Positions 15,626 to 23,027 of a stretch of 38,341 bases of DNA are shown piece by piece. The position numbers and the translations under genes are program-made. Each line of letters begins with the position of its first letter. The stretch's first letter is position 1. The stretch spans positions 1 through 38,341 of the IMG/VR virus record IMGVR_UViG_3300043470_002335; one strand, 5' to 3'. Origin of the DNA: a virus. Under the pieces are notes generated by a model, which saw nothing but the letters and a program-made list of their open reading frames with translations, was not told where the DNA came from and did not search any database.

Positions 15626-15937
15626 TTAAAAATATCTTTTTCTTCTTTTTATTTGTTCAGAAACGGATTCTAAATTATTTCTCAAAAATTCACTACCAAT
15701 AATATCTGATGTGTTACTACGATTTTGCTCATCTTGATATATGTAATCTAATATACTTTCTAAAGTTTGAGCGGACATATCTTTTCTTTCATTATTGGAA
15801 AGTGTTAAGTCTTTTAAATTATTACCTTGTCCAGATCCTGAAGCACCTGATTCATTACCAGAATCACCTTGTTGAGGGTCTTGAGGAGGATTTACTCTTT
15901 TAAAGTAACTGCTGTCTATTGTTATACTTTTTGTCAT
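15626..15937 (-). CDS. Low-complexity linker protein, 103 aa
   Basis: Residues 15-45 are disordered and rich in Gly, Ser, Asn, Gln and Pro (NPPQDPQQGDSGNESGASG). The rest is helical (NNERKDMSAQTLESILDYIY, then LESVSEQIKRRKRYF with a basic end). It overlaps the VWA-like gene by 4 nt and is probably co-translated. It may be a substrate, adaptor or scaffold for the MoxR/VWA-like pair. No family recognised. Confidence 0.55.
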   Translation of the reverse strand: MTKSITIDSSYFKRVNPPQDPQQGDSGNESGASGSGQGNNLKDLTLSNNERKDMSAQTLESILDYIYQDEQNRSNTSDIIGSEFLRNNLESVSEQIKRRKRYF

Positions 15938-16833
15938 AAATTTGCTATTTTAATAATTCTTTGTACGGTGGAGTCTTCACTTAATTCTTTATTAACCATA
16001 TTACCTGAAATTATATCATATCTATCAGATAAATCTTCTATAATTTGGGATTCATAGATGAATGATTCTATTCTGGAGTCTCTGCCTAAAGCTAAATAAG
16101 AGTTGAATAAAGTGTAGTGAAAAAATTCAGGGTGAGAAAAAGCAAAAATATTAGTTAAATTAAGTTTACAGCTAGATTTAGCAACATTTACAATGGTGTA
16201 ACCCCATCCTCCCCCAAAAGCATTTGTGTCTGAATCAAAAACATCAATGTTTAAGCTGATATTTAAAGCTTGGCAAGAAAGAATTAGTTTTAAAATCTTT
16301 ATAAAAGATGTTTCATAACATTCGTCTGCAAATGTTCCTACTTGGAAAGCAATATTTAAAGTTTTGCTTTTTTTACCCTGCACTTGTTTATTAAATATTT
16401 TATCACTTTGCTTAGCATATTCAACTATTGATAAGTTACCTGAAAATTTATCTAAATTATACTTTCTTTTGGCACTTTTACCTTCATGTATAATTTTTAA
16501 AAAATCTTTGTCAGCATTTAACTGCTTTCTAGCTTTTTCAAGAATTAATTTTTTGTCAGCAGTAATTTCACCTCGTTCTCTGAAATAAGAACGAGGAGTG
16601 TTTCCTATATTTTTGTATCCTGTACTTAGTAATACTTCAGGTAAATTTGCAGGATTATCATAAAAATATAAGTCATATAAATTTTCAAATCTTATTAATC
16701 CATTACCACTCGCTAATGTTTCTCTATGAAATTTAGGCTTGTAATTTTCAGGATATTTTATATGTGGTTGTTTCTTGCAAAGATCTAGTCTAATTTCGTC
16801 TGCTGTAGAGAGTAACCTTGTTCCTAATGTCAT
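15934..16833 (-). CDS. Degenerate VWA-like partner of the MoxR-type ATPase
   Basis: 299 aa. Residues about 157-250 look like a Rossmann-type VWA domain: strand KTLNIAFQVG, helix TSFIKILKLILSCQAL, strand LNIDVFDSDT, and later a strand-helix NIFAFSHPEFFHYTLFNSY. The metal-binding MIDAS motif DxSxS is missing (QVGTF at that place), so a metal-independent fold is likely. The N-terminal part is basic. MoxR/CobS ATPases are typically paired with VWA proteins, which makes this the natural partner of the gene just upstream. The VWA call rests on topology and context, not on a clear motif. Confidence 0.5.
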   Translation of the reverse strand: MTLGTRLLSTADEIRLDLCKKQPHIKYPENYKPKFHRETLASGNGLIRFENLYDLYFYDNPANLPEVLLSTGYKNIGNTPRSYFRERGEITADKKLILEKARKQLNADKDFLKIIHEGKSAKRKYNLDKFSGNLSIVEYAKQSDKIFNKQVQGKKSKTLNIAFQVGTFADECYETSFIKILKLILSCQALNISLNIDVFDSDTNAFGGGWGYTIVNVAKSSCKLNLTNIFAFSHPEFFHYTLFNSYLALGRDSRIESFIYESQIIEDLSDRYDIISGNMVNKELSEDSTVQRIIKIANL

Positions 16834-16845
16834 ATTAATATTGAT

Positions 16846-18177
16846 TTACATGTTAGATTTTACAGAATTTTTATCAGTTTCTTCTAATGAACTTAAAAGA
16901 GTATCTATACATTCTTCATAAGACTCTCCTGATTTTACCATATTGGCTATATCTTCTATATTTCTAGTAGAAAGATATGAACCAATTTTTTGTAAACTCT
17001 CTCTTAATTTAGTTACTTTATAGTATTGAACTCCTGATTCATCACATAATTTTCTCTCCAAAGGCTCATGGTAATCTACGAAGAATTTACACATTCTAAA
17101 TCTATCCATTAATGCCATGTCCTGAAAATCTCTTCCTGAAAAATCTTGTGACCCATTACCCCATGTATTACCACACATAATGATATAGAAATCTTTATGT
17201 TTAACGGCAATAGGATTAGAGTCTCTATGAGGAATAGAGATTGAAGTAGAGTTATCTGCTACACCATTAAAGAATAAAGACATATCTCCGCTCATTGCAT
17301 CGTACTCATCAACTAAGAATATACCTCCATTCTCATAGCAATTTAAAAATGTAGTATTCAAATACGTTTCAGATGCAGGTTGTTTGTATCCCATCAAATC
17401 ATGTACTGAACTATCTCTTGAACAAGAATATTTATAAAATGGAAGTCCTAATGATTTTGCAAACTCTTGAGCCATAAAAGTCTTTCCTGTACCAGCAGGC
17501 CCTACTAACATTAATTTTTTAGAAAAAACTAAAGTTTTCAATGCTTTTTCATAAATAGGGTGAGCTAAATGGTCTACATTAGCTGAAACAGTAGTATCTC
17601 CCACAGTAATATTAATAATGCTTCTGCCTTTATTAAACTCCTGTAATAAGTCTTCTTTTATGTTGCTAACTATTCTGGAAGTTTCTGTAAAATAAGCTTC
17701 TTTTAATTCCTCAGTCTTTTCTTCTAAAAGTTCTTGGTAAGAAGAAAGAATATTTGAAGAATTTTCGATGTACTTACCTTGTGTTTCTTGGAACACTTCA
17801 TCAATTTCTTTAGCTAGTCTTTCCAAATCAAACTCTAAAGGTAATTTAACTTCTCCTTGATTTTGATTGTCCATTTGTTGCTCTAAATTTTCTTGGTTTT
17901 CCATTTGTTTATTGTTTTTATTTAATGATTGATTTTCTTCTTTTAAAGAGTATTTTTTTATAAAATCTGTAAAGGTAATATTAGGTTTTGGTGCTGTATC
18001 ATTCCAATCTGCTTGCAGAGCCCATTCACTACTAATTGATTGTGACCATGAAATGCAACACCATTTTTCATTATCAAAAGTAAGCTTATCACAAACAATT
18101 TCACCTTTTTTTCTCAAGAACTCTATTATTTCTTTATACTCTTGTTCAGATCTTAATTGAATAATTTCTTTTCTCAT
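16846..18177 (-). CDS. MoxR/CobS-type AAA+ ATPase
   Basis: 443 aa. An N-terminal 80-residue domain with FDNEKWCCISWSQS is followed by an Asn/Gln-rich linker (about 85-110), a coiled coil (115-185) and an AAA+ module: Walker A GPAGTGKT (226-233), Walker B GIFLVDEYD (D290, E291), sensor 1 IIMCGN (N337), and an arginine finger in MDRFRMC (R359). Such ATPases form hexamers that remodel or load partner proteins together with a VWA protein. Its neighbours are the glucosaminidase-like membrane protein (4-nt overlap) and the VWA-like gene. CobS-type pairs are known in other phages, but their role there is unclear. Confidence 0.85.
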   Translation of the reverse strand: MRKEIIQLRSEQEYKEIIEFLRKKGEIVCDKLTFDNEKWCCISWSQSISSEWALQADWNDTAPKPNITFTDFIKKYSLKEENQSLNKNNKQMENQENLEQQMDNQNQGEVKLPLEFDLERLAKEIDEVFQETQGKYIENSSNILSSYQELLEEKTEELKEAYFTETSRIVSNIKEDLLQEFNKGRSIINITVGDTTVSANVDHLAHPIYEKALKTLVFSKKLMLVGPAGTGKTFMAQEFAKSLGLPFYKYSCSRDSSVHDLMGYKQPASETYLNTTFLNCYENGGIFLVDEYDAMSGDMSLFFNGVADNSTSISIPHRDSNPIAVKHKDFYIIMCGNTWGNGSQDFSGRDFQDMALMDRFRMCKFFVDYHEPLERKLCDESGVQYYKVTKLRESLQKIGSYLSTRNIEDIANMVKSGESYEECIDTLLSSLEETDKNSVKSNM

Positions 18178-18722
18178 TTTTTTATTTTTAATTTATCAAA
18201 ATATTTCTTATCTTCAGCGTAACCTTTGAGAGATGTACCATTATAAATTTCATAAATATATCTATCAAAAATACTAAAAATCCAATGGTCATAGTGTCTA
18301 TAGTCATTTCTAGTTGACTTACATCCAGGTTGAGGTCTTTTACCTGCGTTGCGCATTCCTAGCAAATTTTTATTAGTCATTACAAGTTTTGACTTTAAAT
18401 TATCTGATTCCAATCTATATTGAGTTTTTATTACTTTTTTATCTTTGAATGGAATTAAATCTATTACCCAATCAACAGTTGCTAGTGTAAGAGGCAAATC
18501 TTTACTTCTTAACAAACTGTCTAAATTGGCTTGTAAGAGCTTAATCTTACTTTTCTGCATCACTATAGTATCTCTTTGTTTTTGTGCTTCAGCATCAAAA
18601 TAAAGTACCATTACAAGAAAAGATATTACTACTCCGATAGTTGCTTTTTTAAAGAAGTTGTATTTGAATTGTTTTTGTTCGTCTACTTCCCACAGGAGAG
18701 TTTCTTGATTAAATTTGTACAT
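18174..18722 (-). CDS. Membrane-anchored glucosaminidase-like peptidoglycan hydrolase
   Basis: 182 aa. One membrane helix (residues 27-42, KATIGVVISFLVMVLY) follows a short cytoplasmic N-terminus; the rest should be periplasmic. After a coiled region (KSKIKLLQANLDSLL) there is a lysozyme-fold, GH73-like segment: TQYRLESDNLKSK (E105 in the place of the catalytic Glu), NLLGMRNAGKRPQ (119-131), YRHYDHWIFSIFDRYIYE (141-158). This pattern is typical of phage glucosaminidases. It is likely a signal-anchor endolysin or a wall-remodelling enzyme. It overlaps the AAA+ gene by 4 nt. Confidence 0.6.
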   Translation of the reverse strand: MYKFNQETLLWEVDEQKQFKYNFFKKATIGVVISFLVMVLYFDAEAQKQRDTIVMQKSKIKLLQANLDSLLRSKDLPLTLATVDWVIDLIPFKDKKVIKTQYRLESDNLKSKLVMTNKNLLGMRNAGKRPQPGCKSTRNDYRHYDHWIFSIFDRYIYEIYNGTSLKGYAEDKKYFDKLKIKK

Positions 18723-18844
18723 AACTTTAATTTTTAATTTTTAAATAAGACTGTATAAACCCTACAATATACAATTTGTTAACTTTAGATTAATTTGGTT
18801 TAATGTTCAAGGTTTGTAAGGTTTAAACATCTTCTTAAATAGAT
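18723..18844. other. Intergenic stretch with no gene seen
   Basis: About 120 bases of AT-rich DNA between the glucosaminidase-like gene and the 94-aa gene. It contains a repeated AAGGTTTGTAAGGTTT word but no clear -7 element, hairpin with U-tract or ORF. Confidence 0.4.
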
Positions 18845-19129
18845 TTAATTTTCAAATTCTTTTTTCAATTTCAGATAATTTTCATATCTTCGTTTTTTTG
18901 AATCTTCCAATAATCTTTTATTATATTCCATTCTCTCATTATATTCTTCATCAGTCTCAAGTCTTTCTCTTTCAATTGATACAAACCATCCACCATCATA
19001 ATTATCATCATATCCAATATGAATTAAATCATCGTCTTGATATTCAGAATGTTTAAGGTCTTTCCATCTTGGTTGTTTTTCACCGACATACCTTTGGTCA
19101 ATTGGGGTTGTTACTATTCTACGTTCCAT
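18845..19129 (-). CDS. Conserved phage hypothetical, charged, 94 aa
   Basis: The core DDNYDGGWFVSIERERLETD, followed by EEYNERMEYNKRLLEDSKK, is a pattern seen in many small phage proteins: a short beta segment, then a long charged helix. The C-terminal 35 residues are probably a single helix or coiled coil (KRRYENYLKLKKEFEN). Function unknown. The ATG at 19129 is preceded by an A/T-rich leader. Confidence 0.65.
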   Translation of the reverse strand: MERRIVTTPIDQRYVGEKQPRWKDLKHSEYQDDDLIHIGYDDNYDGGWFVSIERERLETDEEYNERMEYNKRLLEDSKKRRYENYLKLKKEFEN

Positions 19130-19168
19130 TATTTTTTAATTTTAATACTTTAAATATACGAAATATTT

Positions 19169-19375
19169 TTAATTTCCAAATGGTGAATCATGTTTAGGTG
19201 AAATATGTTCACTTTTCAATAATTTTTTAACAATATTTTTATTTTTACTCCGTTCCAATACAACAGCAACTCTACCATGATCCATAGTAGCTGTTACTGA
19301 TTCAACTCTCCAACCATCATCTATATATTTTTGGATGATTTCTTGATTGTTACTTATTATAAATTTCTGTTCCAT
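19169..19375 (-). CDS. Small DUF4177-like protein, 68 aa
   Basis: The N-terminal 45 residues (NNQEIIQKYIDDGWRVESVT then DHGRVAVVLERSKN) match the 'x-N-x-GWxVxSVT...VxLER' layout of DUF4177-like domains: a helix, then a beta hairpin. The tail is basic. Function unknown. It is the last gene before the hairpin at 19406-19467 when read upstream, so it probably begins a new expression unit. Confidence 0.55.
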   Translation of the reverse strand: MEQKFIISNNQEIIQKYIDDGWRVESVTATMDHGRVAVVLERSKNKNIVKKLLKSEHISPKHDSPFGN

Positions 19376-19399
19376 TTAATTTTAATTTAATTTTTTAAA

Positions 19400-19467
19400 A
19401 AGACTACACAAAGACTAAGTTGTTTATTTCAAATATAAGAATAGTGTTATTTGATTAGCCTTTGTGT
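19400..19467 (-). terminator. Long-stem intrinsic terminator
   Basis: On the minus strand ACACAAAGGCTAA pairs with TTAGTCTTTGTGT over 13 bp (one G-U pair), with a 36-nt loop, followed by AGTCTTTTT. The G-U pair exists only in minus-strand RNA, which supports minus-strand function. It lies after the stop of the 322-aa gene at 19489. The loop contains TATATTTG (19437-19430), a possible -7 element for the 68-aa gene. Confidence 0.6.
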
Positions 19468-19488
19468 ATCATCTTGGGTTATTTCTTT

Positions 19489-20457
19489 TTAAATTGTTTT
19501 CCATTTCCAATCACAGCTTGATTCTGATTTTGTTTGGCAAGTAAATATATTATAAGATTCTCTCCAATTTGCTAGATAAACAATACCCTCTGGACTTTTT
19601 ACTAATAATTCAACGTGTATTGGGGGTGTTTCTTCGTAAACTGTTTTCCATCTATCTTGTTCTTGTTGCCATTTAGCACCTTTAATAAACATTAATTTTT
19701 CTCTATCACAATAAGGATGAGTTATACTTTGGCAGTTTAAAATAGCAGCTTCTTCATCTATCTCTTGTTTATCCCTTTTACTGTTCAACCAATCTGTTAA
19801 TGATTCTTTAGTTTCTTTAGATAATGCATTGTCTAATTTAGATTCAAGTTTTTCAAGATTTAATGGTTCTTGTTTAGGTTCTTCTTGTTTACCACAAGCA
19901 CATCCATATTTACTAATAGCTTGTTTACAATTTTCACAAATTTGTTTAGTTTCTTCTTGTGGGATGATTATTTTTCTTTTTAAATTACCATAATATGGTG
20001 GAACATCTATATCTTCTTCAAATGTTCTATACATACCATAACGTGGCTCTAATTTAATCTCAACATATTCACAACTTGGGTTTTTTACAAACCATTCTAA
20101 AAACTCATCATCAATAGTTTGTACTCCATCTTTGATTAAGTCTTGGTTTGTTGTTAGGATGATTTTTTTAATATCAGGTATATTTCTTTTCCAGGGAGTA
20201 GTAATTGTACCATCTGTAGAATTTCTTTTTATTGATACAAAACAATCTTCTCCATGAATATGAGTTATTTTACCTACACCAAAGATTTTATGATAAGCAT
20301 ACTCTCCTTCTTTAATTTCTTCATCAGAAGTGATGTAGATGTTTATTGCGCCATATACATCACTATCTTGGGATAATTCTAATTTATTTGTAATAGTATT
20401 TATCCATAATCTACTAGGTTTTTTCGTTGGTAAAACCCATATATTTTTTTCTTCCAT
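19489..20457 (-). CDS. Conserved phage protein with C-terminal DUF551-like domain
   Basis: 322 aa with several parts. The N-terminal 170 residues contain YITSDEEIKEGEYAY, KIILTTNQDLIKDGVQTIDD and FLEWFVKNPSCEYVEIKLEP, strong hallmarks of a large family in Bacteroidota phages. Residues about 172-195 hold CENCKQAISKYGCAC (possible zinc site). A helical linker follows. The last 55 residues, DRWKTVYEETPPIHVELLVK ... ANWRESYNIFTC ... CDWKWKTI, look like DUF551. Function unknown. The composite layout suggests a modular protein in which the ends evolve separately. Confidence 0.75.
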   Translation of the reverse strand: MEEKNIWVLPTKKPSRLWINTITNKLELSQDSDVYGAINIYITSDEEIKEGEYAYHKIFGVGKITHIHGEDCFVSIKRNSTDGTITTPWKRNIPDIKKIILTTNQDLIKDGVQTIDDEFLEWFVKNPSCEYVEIKLEPRYGMYRTFEEDIDVPPYYGNLKRKIIIPQEETKQICENCKQAISKYGCACGKQEEPKQEPLNLEKLESKLDNALSKETKESLTDWLNSKRDKQEIDEEAAILNCQSITHPYCDREKLMFIKGAKWQQEQDRWKTVYEETPPIHVELLVKSPEGIVYLANWRESYNIFTCQTKSESSCDWKWKTI

Positions 20458-20462
20458 AATTA

Positions 20463-20726
20463 TTATTTTAAAATAATTGTTGATTGATTATAATTACTTT
20501 TACCACTACTTTGATTTGTTACAATGACTTCAGGAGTTTCTGTATTAGAATCTAATGGAATCATAATCCAAACAGCTTTACTATAATTAGATGGAGATAT
20601 TTGTAAAAACTTATATTGTTTTCCATTAATTTCATATATAGAGTGAGGAGTACTTATTACTTCTCCTTCATCATAACAAGAAGTTAATAATGCAATTGAT
20701 GCTAATACTAATAATAATTTTTTCAT
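20463..20726 (-). CDS. Small lipoprotein, 87 aa
   Basis: The frame is open to 20765, but the signal peptide MKKLLLVLASIALLTSC starts at the internal ATG at 20726, with a lipobox Cys at residue 17. The mature part is small and beta-rich (HSIYEINGKQYKFLQISPS, then AVWIMIPLDSNTETPEVIV). It probably sits in the periplasm or outer membrane of the host. Its upstream neighbour is a second lipoprotein of similar plan, and the two share the leader sequence TTTTAATCATG-like before their starts. Role unknown; superinfection exclusion or immunity is possible. Confidence 0.7.
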   Translation of the reverse strand: MKKLLLVLASIALLTSCYDEGEVISTPHSIYEINGKQYKFLQISPSNYSKAVWIMIPLDSNTETPEVIVTNQSSGKSNYNQSTIILK

Positions 20727-20736
20727 GATTTTAATT

Positions 20737-21081
20737 TTAATTTTTTTGAAAAATTCCAAATACATTATGTTGTGTTCTATCTAAAATAAGTGTATGTTTT
20801 AAAACTTTAAGTCCAACATCACTTGGTTCATATAATCTTACAGTATCTTTATGAGTAAAGTATTCAAACTCCAATCCTGTAAATGATATATATCCACTTT
20901 CATAATCTCCTTCTTTAATACAAGGATACCAATTAAATCCACTCCAATATTGAATACCAAAACTATTCTGATTGAATCTGAATTTTTTATTATTGGTTGA
21001 AATGTAATTTTCAATTGGGTTTTCATATACTTTACCACAACTAGACAAAGTAATAATTAAGATAACTAATAGTTTTTTCAT
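20737..21081 (-). CDS. Lipoprotein, 114 aa
   Basis: Signal peptide MKKLLVILIITLSSC with lipobox Cys at residue 15. The mature part has STNNKKFRFNQNSFGIQYWSG and FNWYPCIKEGDYESGYISF, a beta-rich small domain that may be related to the next lipoprotein (both have a 'xNxKxFxFxQ' start). It is the first gene after the terminator at 21106-21147. Candidate for a host-surface or periplasmic function in infected cells. No family recognised. Confidence 0.7.
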   Translation of the reverse strand: MKKLLVILIITLSSCGKVYENPIENYISTNNKKFRFNQNSFGIQYWSGFNWYPCIKEGDYESGYISFTGLEFEYFTHKDTVRLYEPSDVGLKVLKHTLILDRTQHNVFGIFQKN

Positions 21082-21098
21082 GATTTTAATTTTTAATT

Positions 21099-21147
21099 AA
21101 AAAAAATACTCCAACCTATCTACTCGTCAGTAGCATCAGTTGGAGGG
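21099..21147 (-). terminator. Structured intrinsic terminator
   Basis: On the minus strand CTCCAAC pairs with GTTGGAG (7 bp). Inside it a second hairpin CTACT-GACG-AGTAG forms. The outer stem is followed by TATTTTTTTT. It ends the unit that starts upstream at the 58-aa gene and separates it from the lipoproteins. Confidence 0.75.
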
Positions 21148-21375
21148 TTCTCCGCTTATTTTCTTCGTCAGAGTGCTAAGACCTATCCGCAGTGAGCATT
21201 GCTAAGAGGCTTGACAGGTACTATTCAATAAGAGGTTTCATTGTTTCTAAATAAACAATTACGTTATTGAAAAAATTCCCTTCCTTTATACGTTGTATAG
21301 GGATAACCACTCATTGCAATTTTAAAGAAATTATCTTTACAGCATTGCGAGTATCATTAAAAACTTACATAGCCA
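21148..21375 (-). ncRNA. Structured untranslated region upstream of a terminator
   Basis: About 230 bases with no standard gene. On the minus strand it forms several local stems: CCTGTC/GATAGG (6 bp) around an AGC-AAT-GCT hairpin, CTCTG/CGGAG, TTGTTT/AAACAA, and it repeats TCTTAGCA twice. It contains only tiny frames, such as a 16-codon one at 21264-21314 (MSGYPYTTYKGREFFQ). It ends in the strong terminator at 21099-21147, so a small RNA or a regulated 3' UTR is plausible. No known RNA family recognised. Confidence 0.35.
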
Positions 21376-21474
21376 TCAAGACTTGGGATAAAATTTGGAT
21401 TGTTTAACTGCCTTACTCAAGCTATTCTCACTCAATTGGGGATTCAGCTCCATTTTACCATACTCAACAAACAT
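21376..21474 (-). CDS. Micro-ORF, 32 aa
   Basis: ATG at 21474 gives MFVEYGKMELNPQLSENSL and ends KQSKFYPKS. It overlaps the end of the 29-aa Cys-rich ORF by 11 nt in another frame, as coupled phage genes often do. A later ATG at 21453 would give 25 aa. Helical and basic at the C-terminus. Real translation is uncertain. Confidence 0.35.
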   Translation of the reverse strand: MFVEYGKMELNPQLSENSLSKAVKQSKFYPKS

Positions 21475-21553
21475 AACACCTCTTGATAGTGTTGTAATGA
21501 CACTGGGGACAATTTACAGGAATCGAACCATACCCATCTACCAATTCATACAT
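21464..21553 (-). CDS. 29-aa Cys-rich microprotein (zinc-knuckle-like)
   Basis: ATG at 21553, TGA at 21466-21464. The sequence contains VNCPQCHYNTIKRCYVC, two CxxC pairs seven residues apart with a His between (C15, C18, C26, C29), which would suffice to bind one zinc. It begins 38 nt after the stop of the 149-aa gene. On first sight the DNA resembles a tRNA T-arm (GGTTCGATTCC), but that sequence simply encodes GYGSIP. Known in phages are minimal zinc ribbons of this kind; the role here is unknown. Confidence 0.5.
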   Translation of the reverse strand: MYELVDGYGSIPVNCPQCHYNTIKRCYVC

Positions 21554-21591
21554 TACTTGTTTGTCTTTCTCTATGTAAGTCTTTTTTTTTA

Positions 21592-22041
21592 TTACATCAA
21601 CAATAAAAGATTGTTATTTGGGCTTACCAAAACAGATTTTGTAGGAATAACTTTGTCTTGATTATTTTTCAAGTATGTTGAAAATTTGTTATTACCAAAT
21701 AACATTTCTTCTGCATCTTGAGAGGAATTTGGGATACCTTTAACATAAGCATAAGGGTGTCCTGAACAAATAGCCCCTTCAGAGTAAAAAGTAACTTTTG
21801 TTTTATAAAAACCTATTTCTCCACTTCCTCTTTTTTTATAAGCTAATATAACCTTATCTTGATATTCTGGAGGTATGCACGCTGAATGAATATTTCCTTC
21901 AAAATCAAATTTAGGTAAGATTAATACAACTATATCCGTTATAGGGTCAAGAGGAAGTACCTCTATTCCATGTTCATTAAAAATATTTCGGACTTTTTCA
22001 GATGCTTCATAAGCAACTAAATTTACTCTTAATTTTCCCAT
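21592..22041 (-). CDS. Hypothetical protein, 149 aa
   Basis: 149 aa, alpha/beta: LRVNLVAYEASEKVRNIFNE, then LDPITDIVVLILPKFDFEG, PPEYQDKVILAYKKRGSGE and a hydrophobic end NNNLLLLM. A central segment SEGAICSGHPYAYVKG could hold a metal site (Cys, two His nearby), but this is weak. It starts 6 nt after the 111-aa gene. No family recognised. Confidence 0.6.
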   Translation of the reverse strand: MGKLRVNLVAYEASEKVRNIFNEHGIEVLPLDPITDIVVLILPKFDFEGNIHSACIPPEYQDKVILAYKKRGSGEIGFYKTKVTFYSEGAICSGHPYAYVKGIPNSSQDAEEMLFGNNKFSTYLKNNQDKVIPTKSVLVSPNNNLLLLM

Positions 22042-22047
22042 ATCTGC

Positions 22048-22383
22048 TTATTTTGAAAAGTATTTGTTAAAAGTTTCTTGTTTTACTTTTAATTCTACTT
22101 CCAAAAGAGCTTTTTGGTATTCAGCATTTATGATTTTTTCAAATCTTTCTTGACACTCTGCTTTGGTAATAGCTGACTTACCTGAATTTAAGTCTGTTTC
22201 TAAAGTAAAGTCTTCCAATTCAAAAATAGTGTCCTCAAGGGTCTCTATTTTAGTCTGAATAGTATCTAATACTTCTTTTTGTAAGTCTCTTTTAATAGAG
22301 ACTTCAAATTTACTTGCTCTTTCTTTTACTGATTTGTTTTGAGACATTAAAGTGTTTGCTCTGCTCATTATTTCTTTTGCCAT
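22048..22383 (-). CDS. Coiled-coil protein, 111 aa
   Basis: Almost entirely helical and charged: MSRANTLMSQNKSVKERASK, then LQKEVLDTIQTKIETLEDTI and ITKAECQERFEKIINAEYQK. Heptad patterning from residue 30 to 100 predicts a long coiled coil, likely a dimer. It could be a scaffold or a small structural or accessory protein. Neighbours are conserved hypotheticals; no function recognised. Confidence 0.6.
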   Translation of the reverse strand: MAKEIMSRANTLMSQNKSVKERASKFEVSIKRDLQKEVLDTIQTKIETLEDTIFELEDFTLETDLNSGKSAITKAECQERFEKIINAEYQKALLEVELKVKQETFNKYFSK

Positions 22384-22410
22384 AAAAATTTGTTTTTTTT
22401 TGTTAATAAA

Positions 22411-22803
22411 TTAAAGTTGTATTCCTAAGATTTCAAGGCTTGTTTCATCCCATTTAGTGTCTGCTCTAAATCGTGCATCTGCTTCATCAGCAAAACATTC
22501 AATCTCTTCCTCTAATCCGTTTTCATCGGTTAAAATTAAAGTAGGAGTTGCCCAATTTGAAGACAAATAAGTGTAATTATCATTAGTGGGTTTGCCTTTT
22601 TCAAAAATTACACCACCTGTGTATTCCCAATCGCCTTGCAAACCTGCCTCAGCTACTAAAGTAGGATGCTCCTTAAATTTTTCTTTAATAATAGAGGAGG
22701 CTTTATCCCAATCAAAAGCTCTTTGAGGTCTACCTTGTCTACCTGCAATACTTGCATTAATTCCCATGAATCCTTCCGCAAAGGTAAAATTACTTTCTTT
22801 CAT
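22411..22803 (-). CDS. Conserved phage hypothetical (GINASIAGRQGRPQRAFDW family)
   Basis: 130 aa. GFMGINASIAGRQGRPQRAF, then EAGLQGDWEYTGGVIFEKGK and YLSSNWATPTLILTDENG, make a highly characteristic protein that I associate with Bacteroidota phages. It is beta-rich with a conserved WxxTSLEILGI end. No activity known. It follows the two abutting micro-ORFs at 22827-23027. Confidence 0.7.
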   Translation of the reverse strand: MKESNFTFAEGFMGINASIAGRQGRPQRAFDWDKASSIIKEKFKEHPTLVAEAGLQGDWEYTGGVIFEKGKPTNDNYTYLSSNWATPTLILTDENGLEEEIECFADEADARFRADTKWDETSLEILGIQL

Positions 22804-22826
22804 TGTTTAAATTTTAATATGAATAA

Positions 22827-22934
22827 TTAGCACCCTATTCTACTACTTGCGTTTGCTACCTCGACCAGGTTTCCGTAATAGAATAGGGTCACAATAGTTG
22901 TGAGTGTGTAGTTTAATCTACCATTTAGTTTCAT
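22827..22934 (-). CDS. Micro-ORF, 35 aa
   Basis: ATG at 22934 gives MKLNGRLNYTLTTIVTLFYY, ending ANASSRIGC. The middle is hydrophobic. Its ATG follows the TAG of the 30-aa ORF directly. The 11-bp inverted repeat TACCCTATTCTA-type (22832-22887) lies inside, so the DNA may be kept for RNA structure instead of protein. Confidence 0.3.
   Translation of the reverse strand: MKLNGRLNYTLTTIVTLFYYGNLVEVANASSRIGC
22830..22888. repeat. Long inverted repeat
   Basis: ACCCTATTCTA and TAGAATAGGGT are perfect 11-bp arms, 37 nt apart. Inside, TTGCG pairs with CGTAA on the plus-strand RNA using a G-U pair, whereas the minus-strand RNA would have an A-C mismatch. This slightly favours a plus-strand structure or a DNA cruciform/operator. 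Confidence 0.55.
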
Positions 22935-23027
22935 CTAACTATCTTGCTGATAACTCCCAATACCATAGCATTTACATTCCGCTACATTAAACAAGCATAT
23001 ATCATGTATCTTGTGTGTATTCTGCAT
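22935..23027 (-). CDS. Micro-ORF, 30 aa
   Basis: ATG at 23027 gives MQNTHKIHDICLFNVAECKC and ends GSYQQDS. It has three cysteines. It abuts the 35-aa ORF without a gap. Its start lies in a perfect hairpin (23022-23039). Translation uncertain. Confidence 0.3.
   Translation of the reverse strand: MQNTHKIHDICLFNVAECKCYGIGSYQQDS

Noticed and set aside
21520-21531. tRNA T-arm-like GGTTCGATTCC on the minus strand
   Set aside because: No 5-bp T stem and no matching acceptor stem could be formed; the sequence fits the 29-aa Cys-rich ORF.
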